A DNA stretch of 64,000 bases, taken from the NCBI GenBank assembly GCA_019244165.1, contig JAFATA010000046.1, positions 1 through 64,000 of the forward strand, in the 5' to 3' direction. Each line of letters opens with the position of its first letter. The stretch's first letter is position 1. This document shows positions 1 through 8,206 of this stretch, piece by piece. The DNA comes from Pseudonocardiales bacterium (lineage in GTDB: Bacteria; Actinomycetota; Actinomycetes; Mycobacteriales; Pseudonocardiaceae). The notes beneath the pieces were generated by a model. It had not been told where the DNA came from, made no database searches, and worked only from the letters and a program-made list of their open reading frames with translations. A program made the position numbers and the translations under genes.

Positions 1-19
1 CCGGAGGAGTTACGTGTGA

Positions 20-130
20 CTACTGATTGCCACGCACGTTGCTGCTCGGCAGGCTATGAGTTACCGAATCGGTACTGTCACCGATGAGGTGTTTCCGGCC
101 CGGTCACCGGGCGTTACCTTTCCTAGGAGG
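20..130 (+). promoter_or_regulatory. conserved upstream block of glycine-rich peptide gene 1
   Basis: Three blocks here recur ahead of the second peptide gene: CTACTGATTGCC at 20-31, a CGAATCGG...CACCGATG block at about 64-94, and ACCTTTCCTAGGAGG at 116-130, which contains the ribosome binding site. The spacing between blocks differs slightly in the two copies, so the blocks rather than the spacers look conserved. I infer a shared promoter, operator or leader; no -10/-35 pair is assigned. Confidence 0.5.
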
Positions 131-136
131 AACTTG

Positions 137-406
137 ATGTCGGATGCGCTGAGCTTTGCTGAGATCAACGGGCAGCACGTGGAGCTGCTGCCGGCTCGTA
201 CCGTCCTGTCGGTGTTCAGCACCGGTGGTGCGGGCCGGGGTGGCAACGGCGGCGCGGGTGGCACCGGCGGCAAAGGCCGGGGTGGTGTTGGTCTTAACAT
301 CTTGAACATCAACCTGCTCGGCGACCAGGTCAACAGCGCGGGTGACGGCTTTGGCGGGGACGGCGGCGACGGCGACGGCGGTACGGGTGGAGCGTTGGGC
401 ATCTGA
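137..406 (+). CDS. glycine-rich peptide 1, candidate RiPP-like precursor
   Basis: Encodes 89 residues. The ATG follows AGGAGG (125-130) by six bases, so I place the start here rather than at the upstream in-frame ATG at 56. Residues 1-28 form a non-glycine leader with the segment VELLPARTVLSVF; the rest is PGRS-like Gly-Gly-X sequence interrupted by a hydrophobic island (NILNINLLGDQ) and an NSAG motif. There is no cysteine, signal peptide or membrane helix. It aligns without gaps to the second peptide at about two thirds identity. The next genes encode a PqqD-like/M50 protease and a lipoprotein with similar glycine runs. Leader plus repetitive core plus PqqD-type partner suggests a processed precursor, but no modifying enzyme is intact nearby. 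Function unknown. Confidence 0.8.
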   Translation: MSDALSFAEINGQHVELLPARTVLSVFSTGGAGRGGNGGAGGTGGKGRGGVGLNILNINLLGDQVNSAGDGFGGDGGDGDGGTGGALGI

Positions 407-459
407 ACCGGATGGCGCCCTCAGGCGATCATCTGGTCGTCAGCGGCACCCGTTGGTCG

Positions 460-494
460 GGGGAGGGGTGGTCCGGTTGCAGTCGCCCCTCCCC
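460..494 (+). terminator. hairpin after peptide gene 1
   Basis: GGGGAGGGG (460-468) pairs perfectly with CCCCTCCCC (486-494) around a 17-base loop. No T-run follows. It lies between the two peptide genes and could be an attenuator or an mRNA-stabilising 3' end that lets the peptide accumulate over the protease. Confidence 0.5.
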
Positions 495-553
495 GGCTGC
501 TACCAGGGACATTACCGCTGACTAGGTAGTGGCCTGGTAAGAGTTAAGTATCG

Positions 554-678
554 CTACTGATTGCCCCATCGATCTCGCCGTGGGCAAGGTATGTAACGCC
601 GAATCGGCGCTGCCACCGATGCGGTGTTTGTCGTCCCGTGGGCCATCTGGAGACCACGGGACCACCTTTCCTAGGAGG
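554..678 (+). promoter_or_regulatory. conserved upstream block of glycine-rich peptide gene 2
   Basis: Second copy of the block ahead of peptide 1: CTACTGATTGCC at 554-565, the CCGAATCGG...CACCGATG block at 599-629, and ACCTTTCCTAGGAGG at 664-678. Its presence indicates that the duplication included the upstream control region and that each peptide gene has its own promoter or leader. Confidence 0.5.
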
Positions 679-682
679 ATCT

Positions 683-952
683 ATGTCTGATGCAGTGAGC
701 TTGGCCGAACTCGACGGGCAGCAAGTGGAGCTGCTGCCGTCCCGCACGGTGTTGTCGCTGTTCAGCGCTAGTGGCGCAGGTCGTGGTGGCAATGGTGGCC
801 TCGGGGGCAACGGTGGCCTCGGTCGGGGGGGCGTCGGCGCTAGCCTCCTCGACATCAACTTGTTTGGCAACCAGACCAACAGCGCTGGTACCGGCTACGG
901 CGGCGACGGTGGCGCTGTAACCGGTGGTGCTGGCGGTGCTGCCTATAGCTAA
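683..952 (+). CDS. glycine-rich peptide 2, candidate RiPP-like precursor
   Basis: Encodes 89 residues from an ATG preceded by AGGAGG (673-678). It keeps the leader VELLPSRTVLSLF, the glycine-rich stretch, the hydrophobic island LLDINLFGNQ and the NSAG.G(F/Y)GGDGG motif of peptide 1. Most differences are conservative (V/L, F/Y, D/N), suggesting purifying selection rather than drift, and equal length supports a constrained product. The extreme C-terminus differs (AAYS against ALGI). The M50 protease gene follows about 190 bases later. A structural or signalling peptide, or a bacteriocin-like product, are all possible; the data do not decide. Confidence 0.8.
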   Translation: MSDAVSLAELDGQQVELLPSRTVLSLFSASGAGRGGNGGLGGNGGLGRGGVGASLLDINLFGNQTNSAGTGYGGDGGAVTGGAGGAAYS

Positions 953-980
953 TTGAGCTGATGCCACCGGTAATGAGGTG

Positions 981-1036
981 GTTGCGTGCAGGGGCGTTGG
1001 TAGGGGGTGGCCGGCTGCGGCCGCCCCTCCTGCAAC
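981..1036 (+). terminator. imperfect hairpin after peptide gene 2
   Basis: GTTGC (981-985) pairs with GCAAC (1032-1036), with further G-rich/C-rich pairing inside (GCAGG with CCTGC, AGGGG with CCCCT). It occupies the same position relative to its gene as the hairpin at 460-494, supporting a common role in separating peptide from protease expression. Confidence 0.45.
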
Positions 1037-1140
1037 GTAGCTATGTCACCTACGACTTGTTTCGGCGCGTCGGTTCTTGACGTGGTCGGGTTTCTCGGGC
1101 TTGTTGAGTCGGCGGGGAGGGCGTCATCGATACCGAACGT

Positions 1141-2466
1141 ATGGTGGTTGACTGCGGGCCTGTCGTGGGTACAGTGCCGCGGTTGGCGGACGGCGTGGAG
1201 CTGATCGGGGAGTATCAGGGATCGGGTTTTCAAGAGCCTCACTACATTGTGCGGCGGGCTGACGGACAGGTCATCCAGTTGCCCCGGTTGCTGTACCTGC
1301 TGACCGCCTGTGTGGACGGTCAGCGGGACCAAGCGCAGGTGGCGAGTGTGCTCAGCGCCGAGTTCGGCAAGGTGGTGCAGGCTGAGCAGGTGGAATTTCT
1401 GGTGAACAAACGGTTGCGCCCGGCGGGGATCGTCGCGACCGATCCGGGTGATAAGCACATCGCCGCAGCGCCGAAGATGAAGATGAAGTCGGATCCGTTG
1501 TTGGCATTAAAGTTCCGGATAGGGGTGGTGCCGGAGCGGGTGGTGTGGCGCATCGCCGGGGTGTTCGGGCCAATGTTCTGGCCACCAGTAATCCTGGCCC
1601 TGATGACCGCGTTCGTTGGCGCAGACGTAGTGATTATCGTGCAGGGTGGTCTGCGGCAGATCGTGCCCAGCGCTCTGGCGTTGGTCTACCAGCCGGCGTT
1701 GACGCTGCTGGTCTTGGCGTTGCTTGTGACCTCAGCGGCGTTTCACGAGTGCGGGCATGTCGCCGCCTGCCGTTACGGCGGCGCTCGGCCCGGGGTGATG
1801 GGTTTTGGTCTGTATCTGGTGTGGCCGGCGCTGTACAGCACGGTCACTGATTCTTACCGGTTGGGTCGAGTCGGCCGGCTGCGTACCGATCTGGGTGGGG
1901 TTTACTTCAACGCGGTATTCATCACTGGGATGAGCCTAGCTTATCTGGGGACTAGGGCACCGTGGCTGCTAGTGGCCATTGTGGCGTTGCATATCGAGAC
2001 CGCGACCCAGTTCTTGCCGATGATCCGCCTGGACGGCTACTACATCCTCAGCGATCTGATCGGGGTTCCTGATCTGTTCAGCCGCATGGGGCCGGTGTTG
2101 ATGAGCATGATCCCCGGGCGAGGTACTCATCCTCGAGTGCAGGAGCTCAAGCCCTGGGTCCGTCGAACGATCACCCTGTGGGTACTCATCGTGGTGCCCT
2201 ACCTGCTCTACTGGATGGTCGGATTTGTGCTCCTGATACCCCAGGTGCTGCCTGTGGTGTGGCACAGGCTGGTCTGGTTGATCCACGCAGTAGGGGCAAA
2301 GGCGGCGGCTGGTCAGGTGGCCGAGGCTGCCCTGGGTGTGGTGCAGATCGGTTTGCTGTTGCTGCCGTGGGTGGGATCTGCGCTGCTGCTGGGAATGATG
2401 GTGCGCCGGCCGGCCCGGTGGCTTCTGGCTCGCTGGACGACGCGGGCGAGCGCAAGGAGGTCGTAG
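1141..2466 (+). CDS. PqqD-like domain / M50 family membrane zinc metalloprotease
   Basis: Encodes 441 residues. Residues about 15-100 look like a PqqD-type winged-helix peptide-binding domain (PRLADGVEL start, QLPRLLYLL, then a helix-rich part). Membrane segments follow at roughly 140-165 and 177-200, then the zinc motif HECGH (202-206) and the second M50 motif LDGYY (297-301), with further C-terminal helices. This is the layout of the 'putative peptide zinc metalloprotease' family that accompanies peptide-modification loci. It presumably binds the leaders of the two upstream peptides and cleaves them at the membrane. The start is not secure: the GGGGAGG at 1114-1120 lies about 20 bases from the ATG. 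The stop TAG overlaps the GTG of the lipoprotein gene, so the two are coupled. Confidence 0.85.
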   Translation: MVVDCGPVVGTVPRLADGVELIGEYQGSGFQEPHYIVRRADGQVIQLPRLLYLLTACVDGQRDQAQVASVLSAEFGKVVQAEQVEFLVNKRLRPAGIVATDPGDKHIAAAPKMKMKSDPLLALKFRIGVVPERVVWRIAGVFGPMFWPPVILALMTAFVGADVVIIVQGGLRQIVPSALALVYQPALTLLVLALLVTSAAFHECGHVAACRYGGARPGVMGFGLYLVWPALYSTVTDSYRLGRVGRLRTDLGGVYFNAVFITGMSLAYLGTRAPWLLVAIVALHIETATQFLPMIRLDGYYILSDLIGVPDLFSRMGPVLMSMIPGRGTHPRVQELKPWVRRTITLWVLIVVPYLLYWMVGFVLLIPQVLPVVWHRLVWLIHAVGAKAAAGQVAEAALGVVQIGLLLLPWVGSALLLGMMVRRPARWLLARWTTRASARRS

Positions 2467-3416
2467 TGCTGGCTTCCCCAGATCATGGCCCGGATCATGG
2501 CGTGGGGTGGTGGACCGTCCAGATCGGTCGGGCGGTGGCGATCCTGGCCGCGATGGGACTGCTTGCTGGCTGTCTGAGCACATCGGTCGGCGGAACCTCC
2601 GGCCCGGCGGGCACCGGTACCCCCGGTACCAGCACGAGCAGCGGCAATGGCTACGGCGGCAACGGTGGTGACGCCAACGGTGGTGTCGGGGGTAATGGCG
2701 GGGTCGGGGGTCCCGGCGGCGATGGCTATGGCGGCTATGGCTATGACGGTCTCTCCGACCCCGGTGCGGTAGCCGGTTCCGGTCGGCTGATCAGCAAGAC
2801 GGTCGACCTCTCCGGGGTCACCTCGGTGATGGTGGGGGCAAATTTCGTGGTGCGGCTGAGGACGGGGGAGCCCGCGAGAGCCACGGTCACGATGGACGAC
2901 AACCTGGCTGATCGCCTCGAGGCCACCGTCGCCGGTGACCAGCTACGCCTGGGGATCAAGCCGGGCATGAGCGTCCGCGATGCCACGCTGTCCGCCGAGG
3001 TGACGTTGGGTCAGCTCGATCGACTGGACACCAGCGGCGCCAGCCGGGTCACCCTGAGCCCCGCCTTGGCCAGCCCCGCGTTGCAACTGGCCGTGAGTGG
3101 GACCAGCGCGGTCACCGGTCCGGTCACGGTCGGACAGGTCCAGGCCACTGTCTCAGGGGCGGGCACGCTCGCGCTGTCCGGGCAGGTCCAGGATCTGCGC
3201 TTCAGCGCGACGGGCGCCAGCCAACTACCGCTAGCAGACCTCACGGTCCGTCATCTCGATGCGATCCTGTCCGGGGTCAGCCACGCTACCGTCACGGTCA
3301 CCGGCACGCTTGCCGCGCAGGCTGCTGGTGCCTCAGTGCTGCACTACCGAGGCACTCCGAGCGTCACCCGCTTCCAGGTGTCGGGCATGGCGTCGGTCGC
3401 GCGGGACTCACCGTAA
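2466..3416 (+). CDS. GIN-domain (DUF2807) lipoprotein with glycine-rich arm
   Basis: Encodes 316 residues from a GTG overlapping the protease stop (TAGTG), with AAGGAGG just upstream. A hydrophobic signal segment ends in the lipobox LLAGC, so the mature protein is a lipoprotein anchored outside. Then comes a PGRS-like stretch (GGNGGDANGG... to GGYGYDG) very like the two upstream peptides, followed by a repetitive beta-rich domain with the (L/V)..SG.S.(V/L) pattern of GIN/putative auto-transporter adhesin domains (DUF2807). The tight coupling and shared sequence style suggest it displays, receives or mimics the processed peptides. Function is inferred. Confidence 0.8.
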   Translation: MLASPDHGPDHGVGWWTVQIGRAVAILAAMGLLAGCLSTSVGGTSGPAGTGTPGTSTSSGNGYGGNGGDANGGVGGNGGVGGPGGDGYGGYGYDGLSDPGAVAGSGRLISKTVDLSGVTSVMVGANFVVRLRTGEPARATVTMDDNLADRLEATVAGDQLRLGIKPGMSVRDATLSAEVTLGQLDRLDTSGASRVTLSPALASPALQLAVSGTSAVTGPVTVGQVQATVSGAGTLALSGQVQDLRFSATGASQLPLADLTVRHLDAILSGVSHATVTVTGTLAAQAAGASVLHYRGTPSVTRFQVSGMASVARDSP

Positions 3417-3737
3417 GTAATCGACGGCCATTGTTGCATGATCAGCAATCCACGCAGGCTCGGAAAAGTTGAAGCGTAATGTCACCACATGAGCACATGC
3501 TGTTACGAGTACGGATCCTCGATCCTCTCATTATCCACCTTCTACGACGTGTCACCCATGGTGATCTCGTCACTCCTAGCATATGCTGAACTCAAGGGGA
3601 GCCAGCCAGCTATTGGCGCGACGCGGGGGGGCGTAGCCAATGTGTCAGAGGGGGCCGGGGCGGCCGGTTGTCCGCGCATTGCGATCGACTGTGCCCTCGA
3701 CCAGCGCAAAGAGCCGAGTACGTTGGTCGGGGCAGCG

Positions 3738-6371
3738 ATGAGAACAGATCCGTGGACGCTCACGGGGCGTGACGCAGAGTTGCGGTTTATCGCTGAGCGT
3801 TTAAATGGTGGGGAATCACGGAGTGTGGTTATTGCCGGGCCGGCTGGGGTGGGCAAGACGCGGCTCGCTCGGGAAGCGCTGGCGGTGGCAAAGCGCGGTG
3901 GTCGCTTGACTCGGTGGGCGGCGGGGACCAGTGCGGCGGCCGCGATCCCGTTGGGTGCCGTGGCGCACTTGCTACCGGCGGTAGGGACGGCATCTGACCC
4001 GCTGACGTTGTTGCAGCGCGCTGGCGCCGCAATCGCCGAGCAGGGCAAGGGCCACCGGTTGGTCATCGGGATCGATGATGCGCACCTGCTGGATGAGCTG
4101 TCGGTGACGTTGCTCCATCAGCTGGCCTTGACCCGCACGGCGTGTGTGGTGTTGACCGTGCGGACCGGAGAGCCTGCTCCCGATCCAGTGGTGACGCTGT
4201 GGAAGAACGGGTTAGCCGACCGGTTGGAGCTGGGGCAGCTGCCGCGCCTCGAGATGGACCGGCTGGTGACGGGCGTGCTCGAGGGAGTGGTGAACAGCCG
4301 CACGATTGAGCGGTTGTGGCGGGCCACCCGCGGGAACGTCCTTTTCCTGCGTGAGCTGGTGGAGGGCGGGTGCGACACCGGTGCCCTGCACATGCGCGAT
4401 GGCGTGTGGCGCTGGGAGGGGCGGATGGAGCCCACCCCGCGGCTTCGGGAGATCGTCCAGGCCCAGCTGGGTGGGTTGGGCGCCGACGAGAGGACTGCGC
4501 TGGAGTTACTGGCCACTGATGAGCCGCTGGGCCTGGGGCGGGTGGCCAGCCTAATCAACCCAGAGGTGGTCGCGGTACTGGAGCGCCGCGGCTTGGTGAC
4601 GGTGGTGAACAGCGGTTGGCGGGCCGAGGTGTGGTTGGCCCACCCGATCTACGCCACGGTAGTGCGTGATCAACTGCCTGAGGCCAATGCCTGTCACTTG
4701 CGCCGCCGGCTAGCAAACACCCACCTGCCCTGGAAGCGCCAGGATGACCTGCTGCGTGCCGGCATGCTGCTGCTGGACAGTGACCAACCCGGTGCACACG
4801 CCGGCCTGTTGGCCGAGGCCGCAGTGCACGCCAATGCCCTGCTCGATCATGAGAACGCCGCGCGCCTGGCACAGGCGGCGATTGACGGCAGCGAGGGCCG
4901 GGATGGTATGCGGGCACACCTGGCGTTGCTGGAGGCGGTGCGCTGGCAGGGTCAGCCCGAAGAGGCCGAGCAAGTAGCAGCGGCGGCGGCACCGTTCGCC
5001 ACCTCGGCGGAGGACCGGTCCCACTTGGCCGTGGTGCGGGCCCTGAATTTGTTCTTCGGCTTGGGTCAAGTGGCCAAGGCCGAGGCAATGCTGCACAAGG
5101 CAGCCGCTGACGCGGTGGACAACGAAATGCGCCAGCACACCAGCGCGGTCCACGGGGTGCTGGCGTTTTTCGCCGGACGTCCCCAGCAGGCGGCGGAGTC
5201 CGGTGCTGAGATCCTGGCCTCGGAGGCGCTCACCCCCGAGGCGGCGGTATGGGCGTCGGGCGCGACCGCGGCGGGATTGGCCGCGCGGGGCCGTACCACC
5301 GAGGCGCTGGCGGCGGTGGCGGGTGGCTGGGCAGCGCTTGCGCGGTGCACCACCGAGCCGGAAATTGCGCTGTGCCGGCAGGTCCTGGCGCATGGTGAGT
5401 TGTCGGCGCTGTTGGTGGCCGGCCGCGTGCCTGACGCGGTGGCTCGAGCCACCGAACTGCACGAATGGTGCATGACTGCGCCGAAGTGGGCTGGGGACGC
5501 CGTGGCCGCCGCCCACGTCGGGTGGTCGGCGTTGGCGGCCGGACGTCCGCGTACCGCTATCCGGTGGCTGAGTGAGGCGGTGGCTGGCCTGAGCCGGTGC
5601 GACCCGGGCGGTTTTGGACAACTGTGCATCGCGTTGCTGGCGCAAACCCATGCCCAGCTCGGCGATGCCGGGGCTGCGCGGCGGTTGCTGGATAGCAGCC
5701 AAGTGGGGCACCACTGCGCGGTGTTCGAGCCAGAGTGGTTGCTGGCCGAGGCCTGGTACGCGGCTGCTGACGACCGCACGTGCCAAGCAGTCGATCGGGC
5801 GCTGCGCGCGGCGTCGGTAGCGGCCGGTATGGGGCAACGCGCCGTGGAGGCGCAAGCCCTGCACACCGCGGTCCGGTTGGGCCAAGCCGGCCAGGTGGTC
5901 GGACGGTTGCGGCAGTTGGCCGGCCAGGTCGAGGGCCCGTTGGTGGCCGCCTACGGTGCGCACGCCCAGGCACTGGCCGCGGGCGCCGGGGGGGATCTGG
6001 ACGAGGTGGCGGCCGAGTTCGAGGCGATGGGGGTCCGTCTGCTGGCCACCGATGCCGCCGCGCACGCTGCCGCAGCGCATGTGCGCGCCGGTGATCGGCG
6101 TCGAGCGGCCGCCTCCACCGCGAGAGCCGCCAGCCTCGCCCGAGCGTGCGAGGAGATCCGCACCCCGGCGCTGGAGCAGCTGGCGCCGCGCCCGCTGACC
6201 AGCCGGGAGGGCGAGGTCGCCAGCCTGGTCGTGCAGGGCATGAAGAACCAGGCCATCGCCGAGCGGCTGGTGCTCTCGGTGCGCACAGTCGAGGCCCACC
6301 TGGCCAACGCCTACGCCAAACTCGGCATCAGCAGCCGTGCCGAGCTCGCCAAGGCATTGCGCGCGGATTAA
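3738..6371 (+). CDS. LAL-type LuxR family regulator with AAA ATPase domain
   Basis: Encodes 877 residues from the ATG at 3738, directly before the conserved LTGRDAEL opening of this family; an in-frame reading from 3489 would add 83 unlikely residues. Walker A GPAGVGKT sits at residues 34-41 and a Walker B-like IDDAH follows about 70 residues later. A long alanine-rich TPR-like middle precedes a C-terminal GerE/LuxR helix-turn-helix (LTSREGEVASLVVQGMKN, SVRTVEAHL). LAL regulators are single-gene ATP- and ligand-responsive activators common beside secondary-metabolism or catabolic genes. Its position right after the peptide/protease/lipoprotein genes makes it a possible regulator of them; this is inference. 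Confidence 0.9.
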   Translation: MRTDPWTLTGRDAELRFIAERLNGGESRSVVIAGPAGVGKTRLAREALAVAKRGGRLTRWAAGTSAAAAIPLGAVAHLLPAVGTASDPLTLLQRAGAAIAEQGKGHRLVIGIDDAHLLDELSVTLLHQLALTRTACVVLTVRTGEPAPDPVVTLWKNGLADRLELGQLPRLEMDRLVTGVLEGVVNSRTIERLWRATRGNVLFLRELVEGGCDTGALHMRDGVWRWEGRMEPTPRLREIVQAQLGGLGADERTALELLATDEPLGLGRVASLINPEVVAVLERRGLVTVVNSGWRAEVWLAHPIYATVVRDQLPEANACHLRRRLANTHLPWKRQDDLLRAGMLLLDSDQPGAHAGLLAEAAVHANALLDHENAARLAQAAIDGSEGRDGMRAHLALLEAVRWQGQPEEAEQVAAAAAPFATSAEDRSHLAVVRALNLFFGLGQVAKAEAMLHKAAADAVDNEMRQHTSAVHGVLAFFAGRPQQAAESGAEILASEALTPEAAVWASGATAAGLAARGRTTEALAAVAGGWAALARCTTEPEIALCRQVLAHGELSALLVAGRVPDAVARATELHEWCMTAPKWAGDAVAAAHVGWSALAAGRPRTAIRWLSEAVAGLSRCDPGGFGQLCIALLAQTHAQLGDAGAARRLLDSSQVGHHCAVFEPEWLLAEAWYAAADDRTCQAVDRALRAASVAAGMGQRAVEAQALHTAVRLGQAGQVVGRLRQLAGQVEGPLVAAYGAHAQALAAGAGGDLDEVAAEFEAMGVRLLATDAAAHAAAAHVRAGDRRRAAASTARAASLARACEEIRTPALEQLAPRPLTSREGEVASLVVQGMKNQAIAERLVLSVRTVEAHLANAYAKLGISSRAELAKALRAD

Positions 6372-6440
6372 CTGGAGGCGATGGCGCGGCGCCGCTGCGG
6401 CTGAAGGTTTCTCCCAGCGCGGGCTGGCTACGATTCTCCG

Positions 6441-6881
6441 GTGGCCCTCATGCTGCTTGCTCGGGTGATGGGGTTAGCGCTGATCGGATCGGTCTCGATG
6501 GGGATGGGGTGGCTGCTGTGGCCGCACGCTGGCGACGGTGTGGTCCACCTCGCCCGTGGCACGGTGGTGCAGTCGGTGCCCTGCGGTCCCTCCGACGCCC
6601 GGGATGTGGTGCGCGTCGAGCTGCCCGACGGTCGTGAGGTACCGGCCCGGCTGAATGGCTGCGGTCACCGGCTGGGTGAGGTGCTCGCCGTCGAGGTTCC
6701 CGACCCGCTGCCCGCGGGTGAGCTGGTAGCGCGCCTCGCCGGGACCGGGGCGCCAAGCGGGACGGAGGACGGACAGCGCCTGGGCGCCCTCGGTGTTGCC
6801 CTTGCCGGGATCGCCGGTGCGCTGCTGGCGTGGCGGCTGCGCGGCAACTGGAGTGCAGCCCACCGTAGGGTAAGCCCATGA
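6441..6881 (+). CDS. small membrane protein, unknown function
   Basis: Encodes 146 residues from GTG. There are two hydrophobic helices, near residues 5-27 and 113-133, with a roughly 85-residue loop between them containing two cysteines (VPCGPS, NGCGHR) that could form a disulfide if the loop is outside the cell. It overlaps the following M16 gene by ATGA, so it is translationally coupled to the peptidase pair and may anchor or regulate it. I do not recognise a family. Confidence 0.75.
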   Translation: MALMLLARVMGLALIGSVSMGMGWLLWPHAGDGVVHLARGTVVQSVPCGPSDARDVVRVELPDGREVPARLNGCGHRLGEVLAVEVPDPLPAGELVARLAGTGAPSGTEDGQRLGALGVALAGIAGALLAWRLRGNWSAAHRRVSP

Positions 6882-8206
6882 CCCGCATCCCCTCGCCTCC
6901 AGTCGCCATCCCCTCGTCTCCAGTCGTGCTGCACCGAGAGACGCTGTCCAACGGGTTGCGGGTAGTCCTGAGCCCGGACCAATCTGCTCCGGTGGTCGCC
7001 ATCGGCGTGCACTACGACGTCGGGTTTCGTTCCGAGCCGCAGGGCCGCACCGGCTTCGCGCACCTTTTCGAGCACCTGATGTTCCAGGGCAGCGAGAGCC
7101 TGGAGAAGCTCGCGCACTTCCGCCACGTGCAGTCTTCGGGCGGGACGTTTAACGGCTCCACACATCCCGACTACACCAACTATTTCGAGGCAGTGCCCTC
7201 GGCGGCACTGGAGCGCGCACTGTTCATCGAGGCAGACCGGATGCGGGCGCCGCGAATTACCGCGGAAAACCTGCGCAACCAGGTCGACGTGGTCAAAGAG
7301 GAAATCCGGCTCAACGTGTTGAACCGGCCCTATGGTGGGTTCCCGTGGATCACGCTGCCGCCGGTGCTTTATGACACCTTTCCCAACGCGCACAACGGAT
7401 ACGGTGACTTCTCCGAGCTCGAAGCGGCCACGGTGGACGACTGCGCGGCGTTTTTCGACGTCTACTACGCACCGGGCAATGCGGTACTCACGGTGTCCGG
7501 GGATTTTCAGGTGGATGACGCTATCGAGCTGGTGCACCGGCACTTCGATGACGTCCCCGCTCGCCCGGTTCCGGCTCGGCCGTCGTTCGCCGAGCCACCA
7601 CCGGATCGGGAGCGCCGGCACCGCCACCTGGATTCGCTCGCTCCGCTACCCGCGTTGGCCATCGGCTACCGGCTGCCTGATCCGACCGCCGGTTTCGAGG
7701 GTTACTTCGCCTATGAGGTGCTCTGCGCGGTGCTCTCCGACGGTGATTCCTCCCGCCTGGAGCAGCGGCTGGTCCACACCGATGCGCTGGTGACCGACAT
7801 CGGGGCACACTGCGGTCTGTTTGGTGCGCCGCTGGATGCTCGGGACCCGGATACCCTTACCGTCACCGCCATGCACCCGCTTAGCGTGGACGTCAACCGG
7901 GTGCTCGAAGTGATCGACGAGGAGATCGCCCGGCTCGCCGCGGACGGACCGGACCCCGACGAGCTGGCCCGGATCACCGCCCGGTGGGCCGCGACACTGT
8001 TCCGCGAAAATGACCGGCTAGTGTCCCGGACGATGTCCATCGGCGCTTTCGAACTGTTGCACGGACGCGCCGAGCTGGTGGCTGAACTACCGGCCATGGT
8101 GGCTGCGGTGGGCGCTGAGCACGTTGCGAACGCGGCCGCCGCGCTACGGCCGGATTCCCGCGCAGTGTTGATCGTCGAACCCGGAACAGCAGGACAGGAG
8201 CCGTGA
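6878..8206 (+). CDS. M16 family zinc peptidase, catalytic subunit
   Basis: Encodes 442 residues. The inverted zinc motif HLFEH (residues 62-66) lies in the typical context GFAHLFEHLMFQG, and the downstream third-ligand helix is represented by VVKEEIRLNV. Length and two-lobe organisation match M16B half-enzymes (PqqL, mitochondrial processing peptidase beta type) that work as heterodimers with an inactive partner. No signal peptide is seen, so it is probably cytosolic. ATGA overlaps on both sides put it in one operon with the membrane protein and the second M16 gene. Substrates would be unfolded peptides; the specific substrate is unknown. Confidence 0.92.
   Translation: MTRIPSPPVAIPSSPVVLHRETLSNGLRVVLSPDQSAPVVAIGVHYDVGFRSEPQGRTGFAHLFEHLMFQGSESLEKLAHFRHVQSSGGTFNGSTHPDYTNYFEAVPSAALERALFIEADRMRAPRITAENLRNQVDVVKEEIRLNVLNRPYGGFPWITLPPVLYDTFPNAHNGYGDFSELEAATVDDCAAFFDVYYAPGNAVLTVSGDFQVDDAIELVHRHFDDVPARPVPARPSFAEPPPDRERRHRHLDSLAPLPALAIGYRLPDPTAGFEGYFAYEVLCAVLSDGDSSRLEQRLVHTDALVTDIGAHCGLFGAPLDARDPDTLTVTAMHPLSVDVNRVLEVIDEEIARLAADGPDPDELARITARWAATLFRENDRLVSRTMSIGAFELLHGRAELVAELPAMVAAVGAEHVANAAAALRPDSRAVLIVEPGTAGQEP

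Noticed and set aside
61-402. Minus-strand frame of 113 codons over peptide gene 1
   Set aside because: Pro-rich mirror of the glycine codons (GGX read as XCC); no ribosome site; the plus strand has the conserved leader.
3489-3737. 83-residue extension of the LAL regulator
   Set aside because: No family similarity, lower-GC codons and no ribosome site; the family opening starts at MRTDPWTLTGRDAEL.
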